NCBI GenBank assembly: GCA_004135705.1
Contig: CM014278.1
Span: 72,599,192-72,663,191, forward strand
Direction: 5' to 3'
Origin: Alloteropsis semialata
Taxonomy: Eukaryota; Streptophyta; Magnoliopsida; Poales; Poaceae
DNA: 64,000 bases
This document shows, piece after piece, positions 24,801-36,000 of the stretch. The translations under genes and the position numbers were made by a program. Each line of letters begins with the position of its first letter. The stretch's first letter is position 1. The notes beneath the pieces are model-generated. The model did not search any database. It was not told the DNA's origin and was given only the letters and a program-made list of their open reading frames with translations.

Positions 24801-27800
24801 TGAATTCATCAAATTCATGAAGAATGCCATATGGTCACAGCATGGTCCTATTTCCCTCATTTTTCTTTCCAATTCTCAGCTTCCTGCGCCTTCAAAAGCC
24901 AGACTACTTGCTTGTCTTCCAAATGTGCATATTCCAAAGTTTTAAGATTTTTCCAAAGTACACCTATACTGACTAAATTATCCCAATATTTTACCTAGAC
25001 ACTGTAACTCAGCCTTCAGTACGCAGCGTTTCCTGACAATCATTACTAAATAGTTCTTTCCAAGCTATCTGTTCTTTAATAATAAAATGGAACTTCACTC
25101 ACAAACATCAGGACATCGAAGATGATAAAAGCAACTAAGAAACAACATGGCACCAATCCAAATATTAGACTAAGAAAGTGTAACATCTAATATTAGAGAC
25201 TAACATATATCTCATTGTTTGCTTTGTTCAGCTAGGAGTTGCACAAGATATGCCACTGCCTTCTGTTAAGAACTGGAGTCTAGGATATATTTTCAGAAGG
25301 TGCCAATAGGCAAAAGCCTAGTACTCTCTAAAGTGTGGACTAATGGGAGAACTTCAGCAAACAGAAGATAGCAATCAAGGAACAACATGAGCAAGTCATA
25401 AGAACCTCCAAATGAATCACGGAGTATCCTTGTAAGCTTTGAATCTCTCGTTGGTATATGGGGACTATTTTCTGCTAGTGCATTAATGCACTTTCCTAAG
25501 GAAGTTAATGAGAGATTAATGAACTTCGCTTCTTCAATCATGTGACCTTCACTTCCTGAGATAGGAAAGGTAATGTAGAGAGATGAACATGTTTGTGACA
25601 ATATTTAGTAACCAGCTTGGTTTGCAATTAGAAAGATCGGAAATGGATCCAGAAAGGTAATATAGAAAAGTCTTACCTGATTTATCAATTCGTTCTGATC
25701 CAGCAAGGTCAACAATCAAGAGTTTACTTTTGAGAACAAGTGGCAAATCATCAGGGGAAATGTCATGTGTATCATTGGATAAAGAGCTACTATTTTGCTC
25801 TTTTATTCTTGAACTTCTTTGCAAATGGATCTGAAAAAAGGCATCAAGTCCGCACATCTATATCATTTACTCATGGAACCCTAAAAAGGAGAGTGCATCG
25901 CGGAACTGTATGTTGTAGTGCAGGAACATACAATTAGAATTGCATGGCTGCGAGATGACTCTGTGTTCATCTTAGTATTGGCAGCATGTCGATTCGCCTC
26001 ACCAATTTGCAGAAGTTGAAAAGCACCTTCTAGGTCTTTAATTTCAACTACTGCAGCACCTGGCAAAGAAACTTCACCAGTTTTTGCATCCTCGACTATT
26101 GGAATATTAGTCTTCTCTGGGGCCAGTAAATCCTGCACAGATTCTAGGTACAGCTATACAACAAATGGATACAAGTTAGTTTGATAAACCAAACTCAGAT
26201 GATATGCCACCATTTATTTAATCATAAAGGTGAAGCTTAGGAAAGGTGGATGGATGATTTGTCGACGAACCACTTAAATAAATTATGCATCTTTTGATGC
26301 ATTTTAATAGTACATGGTGAGAGGTCTACATAGTAAACAACTATGACACTTTTTGTCAGGAAGGTCAATTTGGCATGACAAATTACAATATAAGATGGGT
26401 TAACCATGTTTACACAATTTTATACCTGCATTCCTGTTTTTTTCCACTCAAGATTATATAATCCAGCTTAAAATCTGGAAAATAATCTCTCAAGGAAACA
26501 AACACTCTAGCTTATTCATAATAATTTATATCCTCTAGATTATTATAATCCATAAGCTGCTGAAAATATGCTTATTTCAGATTATATAATCCATCTCCTA
26601 TAAGCTAGATTATATAATCTTGCTTGCAAACAAACAGTCTATGCCTTTATGGGTAAGCAGTTAGGAACAGATAACATAAAAAATTTAGGTCAACAGAATA
26701 TGCAGTTGTATGACCTACACAAGCCGCATAACCAATAACATAAAATCATTGTTATTCTTGTGCTAACAAAGCATGTATAAATAATACCAACTAAGCAATT
26801 CTGCGCAGCTAAATTACATGACCATCAACATAAAAATATAGCCATTCTTACAATAATTAAGCATCACTAAATAATACTGACAAAATTAGAAAGCTAAAGC
26901 AATTCTACAAAATATTTATGTACTAATAATAAAAGGTGAAATAAATTTAAATAACAGAATGTAACAGTAGTTGGGAATAGAACCTGTAGATATGATATGG
27001 CGACATGATCTGTCTCAAAAGACATACTAGAAAGGATATGCTCCAATGCTCTGACCATTATACCACGTTCAGAAGGGTCGTCTTTTCCAAGTCGACCAAC
27101 TGTGTATGTTTTGCCAGTACCTGTTTGACCATAGGCCATTACTGTCCCATTATAGCCTTCTAATACACTCTGCAAAGGTATGTCCACATTTATTTTATAT
27201 TTATTTCAAACAAAATGTAACTCAATGACTACTTGCACCCTAAAAAAGGGAAGCATCAGTCGAAGAGTTTGTCGAGCAACAAAAGGAAACCATGAAATGC
27301 AGTACTGACCAACCAGTTATTGTTAAGTATTACTAATTCACTACACTCAACAAAAAGAACAAAGCTTTTGAAGAAAACAAGAAGAACAAAGCCTTTGTCA
27401 CAAGCAAGTTGGAGTAGGTGAGAGAACTTTCTCTGCAGTCACTAAACTAGAAAATGCATGGCCTACCAGGAAAACTGTAAGTACAGTCCACAGAGTTTTA
27501 CTGAAAAAATATTAATAATTGATTATTATCGATTTTCTACCATAAGCTTGCACTGTAGCAGCTTCAATATTGAAATGCTAGCAAAGCTGTGTTTCTTTTG
27601 ATTGGTTCCGTGTTGTATATCTAAATAACAAGTGAATCCAGTATGCATGACTTGCCTCAACCACAGGTTTTGCAACGACATCATAAACACGTTTCTGTGA
27701 AGCATTTTCACTGAAGACCTCATCAAATTTGTAGGATTCACAACTCCAATTATTTTTCTTCAATTTCAGCCTCTTGGACTGCAGAAAACAAGATCATCTA

Positions 27801-28593
27801 CACAATTAGCTGCAGAAAATTACTTTTATACACCTCAAGTGATGCCGATAAAAAGTGCAAAAGGTAAAATGGGATGGACAGGCTAACCTCAGGCTGCAAC
27901 TCAACACAGCTATCAAAGTCAGCGCCATGAGCTAAATCCTCTGAATTTTTTGGCCGGAGCCTTACAGCAACCCTCACTCTGCACAAATCTGTGATTGTGA
28001 AGACCAACTTTATATCAGTTGGGAATCAACAGTGCAACAATCAAAACTTCCCCCAATAATAAAGCGCATAGCCCGTAGGCCATAAGCCAACAGATATCCA
28101 GACAGTACGGAACCAAATAGCAACTATTAGGATTTGATTACAAGGGCAGTACTATTGTGCAGTTAAGCGAGTGGGGTTGACGTGAATAAGCTCCCCAGAA
28201 GATAAGGGAAGGCTATCGAGCCTCCGGAGTATCAGCGAGCTAGCTACCAAGGCAGCAACTTCTCTCCTGCGGCATTTCCGTTAGCGTTGCAACACGCCCC
28301 GTTTCATTTCAACCCATATCAATGCCGTAACGAGAAACCGACAAAATGAACAACGGGCGCGCTTCCGACTTGCTGACGGGAAGAGGGGAACAGAAATGCA
28401 TTCTCCTATCATTCAAGGGAAGATAGATACCGGCGCTGCCGCCGTAGTCGGGGACGGGCCACGACCTCGCGGGGGACGGGGAGGGGCGGCGTGGAACAGG
28501 CGCTACCGATTTGGACCTCGTGCCGCCGCCGCCGCGGGGCGCCCCGTGCCTATCGACGGACCGCCCAGGCGCCCACCCGGCGCCCGTCGCCAT
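18853..28593 (-). CDS. Armadillo-repeat kinesin (KIN-U/ARK type)
   Basis: Twenty minus-strand exons: 28593-28431, 27988-27888, 27778-27656, 27169-26984, 26153-25932, 25830-25677, 25555-25406, 24692-24604, 24002-23790, 23537-23403, 23268-23086, 22137-22024, 21920-21795, 21723-21594, 21510-21418, 20244-20119, 20049-19924, 19668-19525, 19241-19113, 18995-18853. The 949-residue product is in phase throughout. Motor domain about 55-395: VRVAVRLRP, P-loop GQTGTGKT (143-150), NTESSRSHAI (switch I), DLAGSE (switch II), SLTSLGKCI. Coiled coil about 400-655. Three or more ARM repeats about 700-945 (VAGAIANLCGN, GLTSL-like turns). ARKs are plant plus-end microtubule motors that promote catastrophe and act in root-hair and cell-growth polarity. 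The intron after 27656 has a GC donor (gcaagt). The first exon is Gly/Pro/Arg-rich. Confidence 0.95.
20312..20468. mobile_element. Tourist-like MITE in a kinesin intron
   Basis: Ends GGCCGTGTTTAG and CTAAACACCCCC (complement GGGGGTGTTTAG) are inverted repeats flanked by TAA on both sides (20309-20311, 20469-20471). A 3-bp TAA/TTA duplication is typical of PIF/Harbinger-derived Tourist elements. Confidence 0.75.
26451..26620. mobile_element. MITE-like inverted repeat in a kinesin intron
   Basis: The palindromic phrase gattatataatc occurs at both ends (agattatataatccagctt; agctagattatataatct) and again, partly changed, inside. It sits in the intron between 26154 and 26983. The superfamily is not clear. 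Confidence 0.55.
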
Positions 28594-28887
28594 CGCCGCC
28601 GCAGGACGCTCGAATGCTGCTGGATCTCTCCCTCGGCGGCGGGCAAGCGGGGAGGTGGAGAGAAATGGGGGAGACGAGGGTTGATTGAGGCGGCGTCAGG
28701 CGTGGTGGTGCTGGGGTTGTGGTTTCCGTTTGTGTTTTTTGAGTTGAGGCGCGCACGACGGTGACGGGGTGGGGGGTGGCCCGGGTGCCGGGCTGGCTTG
28801 TCGAGGAAGGAGCTTCTTCCTCGATTTTGATTTTTGCATGTTGTTTACAACAAGAAAAAAGGACTCAGACTACCGTTATTTATATTG
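28594..28887. promoter_or_regulatory. 5' flank of the kinesin gene
   Basis: GC-rich sequence immediately upstream of the minus-strand ATG, probably 5' UTR and proximal promoter. No TATA box was assigned. Confidence 0.35.
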
Positions 28888-29003
28888 AGCCTGTTCGGCT
28901 GACTGATAAACAGTGCTCGGCTGGCCCAACTCGGCTTATTTCCTCTCACATAATACTATTCATTCTACCAGCCGAGCACTATTCATTCTACCAGCCGAAC
29001 GGC
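28888..29003. mobile_element. MITE, gcctgttcggctg family
   Basis: The ends GCCTGTTCGGCTG and CCAGCCGAACGGC are inverted repeats. 'Attctaccagccga' is repeated inside. It is the same family as the insert in the DUF1618 gene at 14718. Confidence 0.7.
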
Positions 29004-29211
29004 CCCATTGTTTAAAAAGACCTACATAGTTTTCCATTTTCCATTAGCGAGTGATTGCAACCATTCAAACACAACCACTTTTACCAAACAGCGTTGCGTG
29101 AAAGCACACTTCCTCGTTTGCATCATTAACGAGGACTAAGGAATGGATATTAACATGATCACCTTAGATGCTTTATTTATTACACAATTAACAATGTGGT
29201 GCAGCAAATTA

Positions 29212-29525
29212 CTCCCTTCGTCCCAAAATACGTGTTTGTTTAGCCTTCAAATTTTGTCCCACAAAGAGTGTTCATTTAGCTTGTAGTAATGATCATCTAA
29301 TTAAATTTAATCCCAAACACTAAGAAAAAAATACATGGAGAAGCGCATAGGGCCAATCAAATGCTTGATTGATGCTATTTTTCTTGTTTCAATGCATGTG
29401 CATTTATTTACAGCGCAGTTTTCAATCACACCTACCATGGTAACTAGGGGTAACATGGTCATTTTCTATTACTACTAATATGTCTGAAAATCTCTAAACG
29501 AACACTTATTTTGGAACGGAGCGAG
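29212..29525. mobile_element. Stowaway MITE
   Basis: The ends CTCCCTTCGTCCCAAAATA and TATTTTGGAACGGAGCGAG are inverted repeats with TA at both sides. It lies between the kinesin and the pseudouridine synthase. Confidence 0.8.
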
Positions 29526-30088
29526 TACACGATTAAGGAAACGCCTTACCTTAATTCAGTAAAGGAGCAGACTCGTACAATGCAATTTGGCCAAATATAA
29601 GTCGTCACTTCGTCAGCCATCAATTATTTTTAAACCATTAGCCAAATGTATTTATGCTGTCCAATAAAAGCACGTAGATTCATAGATTTACACTGATATA
29701 CGTAGTACATGTTATCACGAGTTCTGATATATTTGACAGTGTATCATCCTTTCACCAAAAGTTGCTGCACTATAGGAATAGGAGCTGTTTTAGGATATGG
29801 AGGTTCGTCAATCGTCAGAGAAGCAGTTTACATGTTCTTCAAGGCAAAAGTATATTTGCTGAACTTGCTCATCAGCCACCAGTAACACCAGTGGATTCAC
29901 AGGCTTTCTGAATGGAGTAGCAGCTTCTGAATTGTGACTGTCAGAAGGATTGCCACGATCTTTTGACGGAGATGTAATTATCCACATTAGTTCAAAGATC
30001 ACCAGTAATGGAACTCAGGTGTCATCTCTAGTTGTTGGCTTGTTGCCTTCTAGTAGAGTTCTATTGCGTTGATATCAGCCTGTCATAT
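29526..30088. other. 3' flank of the pseudouridine synthase gene
   Basis: No independent gene is supported. A 64-codon minus-strand frame (30002-29808) has no start context or family that I recognise. The position just after the stop at 30089 makes 3' UTR the likeliest content of the right-hand part. The phrases 'gttgccttcta' and 'gatatcagcc' are repeated within about 60 bp around 30040-30120. Confidence 0.4.
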
Positions 30089-33000
30089 CTACTTGTTGCC
30101 TTCTAATGCCTTGATATCAGCCGGTTTGAGCTCAACAAACTTCCCAATTCTGAAAAGTTGACATGGAACAAAAGGGTTAATACTCACTTTTCATTCGCAC
30201 CCTTCTCTTTGTTAACGTAAAGTTGATTAACCAAAAACCTAAGTAGTGTACTGAATGTCTACTGATTGTCTAACTTGGCTTCTGGGATAAATAATAATGC
30301 ACATGCTGCCTCTGAGAAAATTCACCCATGGGACTGGTTTTCACATCTGTTTCTACATACCCATACGATTTTATCAACATTGAATCTCACGCCAGGCGTG
30401 CAGCATGCCTGATCTACAAATGACACTTTTGCTATAAGTAAATCGCATGGATGGCCCAATTTTCCCATCATATAGTCCAGAAGGTATGAAAAGTTAGCCT
30501 GAAAAATATTTTATAAAGCAGCCAAACCGGAAGTACAGTGGAATCAATCCATGCAAAAGGAATAGTATCCGTAGAATACACACTAATACAATAAGGTACA
30601 TTACCCCAGATCTGCAGGAAGCCTGAACCTGCCTACCCGAACACGTTTCAGTGCATAAACCTATCAGCAAGAAGGATTATCAGTTACTTTCCAATGGAAA
30701 AAGTAATAGAACAAAATGTGGCTCACAAATTTGCATTCTATGGTGCCCAAGCATACAGCGCCAGCCAAACAGTGTGAAAGAATGACAGAACAGTGGCTTC
30801 TGTACATTGGTGAGTGTACCCTTCAGGCCATAATGTGCAAAGGAAGCAATATGGTTGTCAAGTGTGTTACAATCCAACAGTACAGTGAGAGACAGAAAGT
30901 GAAAACAACATTTTGCTAGCTCGACGAGGAGGGGAACCTTCTCCCGTTTTTTGGGCCGCTCGGACCCCTGCTTGGGCCCAATAACCCCCCACCACCTGCC
31001 GGCCCAGCCCCACCACAGAACCCCCCGCCTTTCAACCCCCTGCCGCCGCAACCGGGCCAGGGCCCAGCACCACCTCCACCTGCCGCTCCCGCCGACCGCG
31101 CTTTTGAACCACCTCCCGCTCCCGCCAACTCCGTTTTTGAACCGCAGCAAGCCCTCCTCCACCTCTCCGCGCTGCTCGCCTGCCTCAAGCTTGCTCATGC
31201 ACCGCCCCCCGCCATCCCTCCACCACCCAGCTCACCAAACCCACCCGCGACCGTCACGCGCACCCAGGGCCCGCAATCCCCCGCCCCACATCCACCAGCA
31301 AACCCGCCTCCACCCCGGGTGCCGCTCTGCGGCCATGTCGCTGTGGCTGAGCCGACACGCCAGAGCGCGCGCATTGCGGCACAGACCAGGGGCAAGCACA
31401 TCGTCGTCGCGGACAAGGCCTCCCAGCGGAAGGCGCTTCAGAACGCCCTTGCGCCGTGCTCCACCAAGTTCAAAACCGCTATCCGGGGCACCAATGCAAT
31501 CAACAAAGGTGACGTCCCCCTCTCCGCCTTGGAGCTTCGGAAGATCGTGAGTGCGGCCGGTCTGCCGGCTGTGCGGGCGCCAGCGACTCCCAAATGAAGC
31601 CTCATGCGCTCCCGCCTTGCGACCTCGATCGAATGCTGCCATATCTCGCGCGTTGCAAAGGCATCTCCCTTGGTGGCATGTATCCTGTTTTTCTTCCTGT
31701 CTTCATCGTTGTTGTCCCTGTCCGTGTCTGTTGTGTGTGTCTTAGTGTCCAGCGTCGGGCGCGTGGTGTGATGTACCTTGTTCCCAATGGCTGACCGAAC
31801 TCGTGACATTTCTGTGCTGTCTTGGAACGTACGTGGTCTAGGCGATTCGGATAAATGTTGTATTGTTAAGGATGTGCTTGTTGCTGCTCTCCCCTCCATC
31901 ATTTGCCTACAGGAAAGTAAACTCAACAACTTCACCAAAACCAAAGCAGCCACTTTCCTACCTCCTGCCCACTTACAAAACTACCAAACCATCGATGCTA
32001 CCGGCACTCGCGGTGGCATCATCACCGCCTGGAACACGAACACTGTCTCCCTGACCGCTTACGTTCACCGACACCATACCCTTACCACCTTCTTCACCTC
32101 CACCCTCTCTGACCTCTCACTCGCCGTTACAAATGTTTATGCCCCCTCAGATCACAGAGATTCTTTAGCTTTCCTTGATGGGCTCCGCGAGCTTGAGCAG
32201 CACATCCACGGCCCTTGGCTACTCATCGGTGACTTCAACCTCATTAGGGGCGGTGAGGACAAGAATAACTCCAACATCTGCGCCGCCCTTTGCTCCGCCT
32301 TCAACGACGCCATCAACGATCTCGCTGTTGCGGAGCTCCCGCTCCTTGACAGATGCTACACTTGGACCAACAAACGAGAAAACCCCACCCTTGCACGCCT
32401 CGACCGCGCCTTCGCCAACTCGGCGCAATGCTCCCTCTTCCCTAACACCACCTTAACCTCCCTGGTCCGTGCTACTTCGGATCATACGTCGATCCTCGCA
32501 ACCCTATCCACCAACATCCCCAAAGCCAACCTTTTCCGATTCGAGAACGCTTGGCTCCGCAACCCTTCCTTCCTCCCCTCTGTTCTCCCGGCTTGGTATG
32601 AAGCTCCTGCACACTCCGACGCTGCCGCGCAACTTGTCAGCTGCATCAAGACGACTCGAGCAGCTGCTAAGGTTTGGTCGCGGCGGAACAGGGCGCCCCC
32701 CTCTCTTGTCCCCAACTGCAAGTTCCTCATCATGCTGTTCGATTTCCTTGAAGAACTACGCCCCCTCTCTCTGACTGAACTGCAGGTCCGCTCCCACTGT
32801 CATGATCGTTTGGCCGTGGCACTACGGGAACGTGCTGCTTACTGGAAACAACGGGGGAAGCAGCGCCGAGTACGAGAGGGAGACGCCAACACTGGCTTCT
32901 TCCACGGGCATGCCACTCAGCGTTGGAGGCACAACCAAATCAAAGCGCTCGACGTCGAGGGGACTGTCGTCACTGGGCACCATGCAAAGACGGCAGCACT

Positions 33001-36000
33001 CACGGCCTACTTCAAAGGGATCATGGGGACGGCGTGTCCCGTGACGTGGCGTTTCGACCTGGATGCCCTCTACGCTGGGCGGCCACCACCGACATCGGAG
33101 CTGACGGCGAGCTTCACGGCCACTGAGGCGCTGCTCGCTGTTCGCTCCATGAACACTTGCAGTGCCCCAGGCCCGGACGGTTTTGGCCCCGGCTTCTACC
33201 GAGCCTCCTGGACCACAGCGGCACCGCAGGTGATGGCGCTCCTCGACGCCTTCCATGCCGGGACAGCTGACGTTGCGCGTCTCAACCGTGCGCACATGGT
33301 GCTCATCCCAAAGAAGCCGGGCGCGGCGACCGCGAGCGCGTTCCGCCCCATCTGCCTCCAAAATTGCAGCATCAAGATCCTTGCCAAAGTGATGACCACC
33401 CGGCTTCAGAGCCAGATCGCCGCCCTCATCCACCCAGATCAAACCGGATTCCTCAAGGGCCGAACCATAGCAGAGAATTTCGTCTATGCGGCCGAGCTCG
33501 TCCAGACGTGCCACAAGAGGAAAGCCCCGGCAATGCTACTGAAGCTCGATTTCGCTAAAGCCTTCGACACTGTGTGCTGGGACAGCCTACAGACCATCCT
33601 CCGTGCACGGGGATTCAACGATCAATGGTGTGGATGGGTGCAGCAGCTGCTCGACACGTCCCTCACTGCGGTCATGGTGAACGGCTGCCCCGGGCCATGG
33701 TTCCCTTGCCGCCGAGGGCTCCGGCAGGGCGACCCCCTCTCGCCGTACCTGTTCCTGCTGGTCGCTGACGTGCTCCAGGAGTTGATCCGACAGGACGGCG
33801 GTGTTTGTCATCCCCTGCTGCACACAGCACCCTGCACCGTGCTCCAGTATGCCGACGACACGCTTATCCTGCTGCATGGCGAGCTCGCGGACATCACCCG
33901 TCTGAAGGATCTACTGGACAAGTTCTCTGACGCGTCTGGCCTGCGAATCAACTTTGAGAAAAGCACTGCCGTGCCGATGCACATGGATGCGGCGCTCCTC
34001 CCCCAATGCCTTGCTGTTCTGGGCTGCCAACGACAAGGTTTTCCCCAGACATATCTCGGCTTGCCGCTGTCCTGCAACAAGCTGCGGCTGCCGGCCTTCG
34101 ACCCGTACATCGCCAGAGCTGATCGACACCTCGCGGGATGGCAATCGTCGCTCCTGAATCACATGGGGCGCGCGGTGCTGGTGAACGCAGTGCTGGACGG
34201 TCAGCTGGCGTACCTGATGAGCGCGATCACCCTGCCGCCGGGAGTGATCAAACTGCTCGACAAACGCCGGCGCAGCTTCTTGTGGACCGGCGACGGAGAC
34301 GCCAGCGGGGCCAGCTGCTTGGTCGCCTGGGACAAGGTGCGCCAGCTCAAATCACACGGTGGTCTGGGGGTGCGAGATTTGGAACTCCAAAACTCCTGCC
34401 TCTTGCTCAAGCTTGTTCACCGGCTCCATCAAGATGACCCCTCGTCTTGGGTTCGCTGGGTGCGATCCAATGTCTGCACTGCGACCCTCGATGGGGATCT
34501 CCAAGGCGCCCACTGGACGGCGCTGCGCTCGCTACTCCCCCTCTACCAAGCGATCACCACGGTCGCCGTGGGGGACGGGGCCACGACGGCGTTCTGGTGG
34601 GACGTGTGGCACCTTGACATGCCCCTGGCGGAGCGTTTCCCGGCGTTGCTCACGCACTGCAGCGTGACCTCGCAGTCGGTGCAGCAGGTCTATGCATCAG
34701 GCCTGACGCCCTTCCTGGCGCCGCGCCTCACCGCTACGGCCAGAGCGGAGCTGGCCTCCCTGCAGACCATTCTGGACGCCACCCCGCTCACGACGTCGCA
34801 CGACCGCCGCGACAGCGTGTTCCTCGCCCCAGACGGGCGCCTGCTCACGGGACTGCTCTACAAAACTCTGAAAGCCCGCTCAAGTGATCCCTGCCCCCGC
34901 GCACGCTTCATCTGGGACAGCAAGGCCCCCCCGTGTCCAGTTCTTTGGGTGGCTGCTCATGAGCGAGCGCCTGCAGTGTCGTGCCAACCTCGTCAAGAAG
35001 AAGGTCACGGACTCCGCTGCCTGCGAGGTTTGTCCCTCCCAGCAAGAAACAGGCGCCCACATTGTGTTTCACTGCCCCTTCGCGGCGGCGTTCTGGGCGG
35101 CGCTTCGCTTCCCGATCAGCGCCGACCTCGCAGCGCACGACATCCACCTGCTCTCGCCGCCGGCCGGTCTCCCCGCTGCCCACTTCGACACCTTCGTCCT
35201 CCTTTGCTGCTGGCACCTGTGGAAGCGTCGCAATAGCGTCGTGTTCCGCAATGAGCACACTGACATCCGCCGCACCTTGCTTGCCTGCGCGGAAGATGCA
35301 CGCCTTTGGAGCTGCCGTCTGCCGCTACTGGATAGGGGAGTTGTGAACTCCTGGTGCCATCTCCTCACTGCGGCATTGTAAACCTTTACGTTTTTGCAAA
35401 AATCATGTAATCCGATCCCTGTAACCTTTCGAATATCCCGCGGGCCGTGAACGGGCCGGAAGAATCAATGAAATTCAGGCGGGGGATGCTCTCCCCCTCC
35501 GGTGAACATTCAAAAAAAAAAGTAACTAGTAGCTACGTACAGCACGATCACACATCATCGTCTCTGTAGTTTGTACTCTCAGGCGCGGCCGGCAGCGGCG
35601 GACGACGACGCCCTCATTGGCGATCACGCAGGCGTCGATCCACTCGCTGTAGACGTCGACGGGCTCCGTCAGTGCGTGGGCGCTGGTTCTGTAGCTCTCC
35701 TTGCAGACGCGGCACGACGCCCTGGCAATCCTGTCCTTGCGCTCGATGTCGCAGTCCACGGCGGCGGGGTGGTCGCAGAACGGGCAGGTGAACTCCGTGT
35801 CCAGCTTCGGCGGCTTCCTCGGCGCCGCCATCAGCTTGGAGGTCCTCGACTTCCTCTTCCCCATGGTTATTAGCACTGAAACTGATGGCGGATCTTGCAC
35901 GGACGAGTTTGCAGCGGGCAGGGGAGGGATGATCAGTGGATGCAATGCAACGACCAGTGTTGGTTTGGGCTGCGGAGGCCGCGCCCTGGGCGTGGTGGCT

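Larger units (their letters stand above)
30920..35521 (+). mobile_element. L1-type LINE, 5'-truncated, copy 1
   Basis: A non-LTR retrotransposon: ORF1-like frame, ORF2 with endonuclease and reverse transcriptase, a 3' UTR with 'gggggatgctctccccctcc' hairpin, and a terminal A-run at 35512-35521. An in-frame stop at 30917-30919 precedes the ORF1-like frame, so the 5' end is near or before 30920; no target duplication was identified. It is oriented opposite to the host gene. Copy 2 at 51234 is about 98-99% identical over the shared 1.1 kb by eye. Confidence 0.85.

Noticed and set aside
29808..30002. 64-codon minus-strand frame 3' of the pseudouridine synthase
   Set aside because: No start context, splice link or recognisable family; more likely 3' UTR.
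30680..31198. Minus-strand frames of 90-172 codons
   Set aside because: Complement of the proline-rich LINE ORF1 frame and of the intron; no family resemblance.
30900..35540. Target-site duplication of LINE copy 1
   Set aside because: No direct repeat longer than 4-5 bases was found between the left flank (ttttgctag) and the right flank (agtaactag); the 5' end is uncertain.
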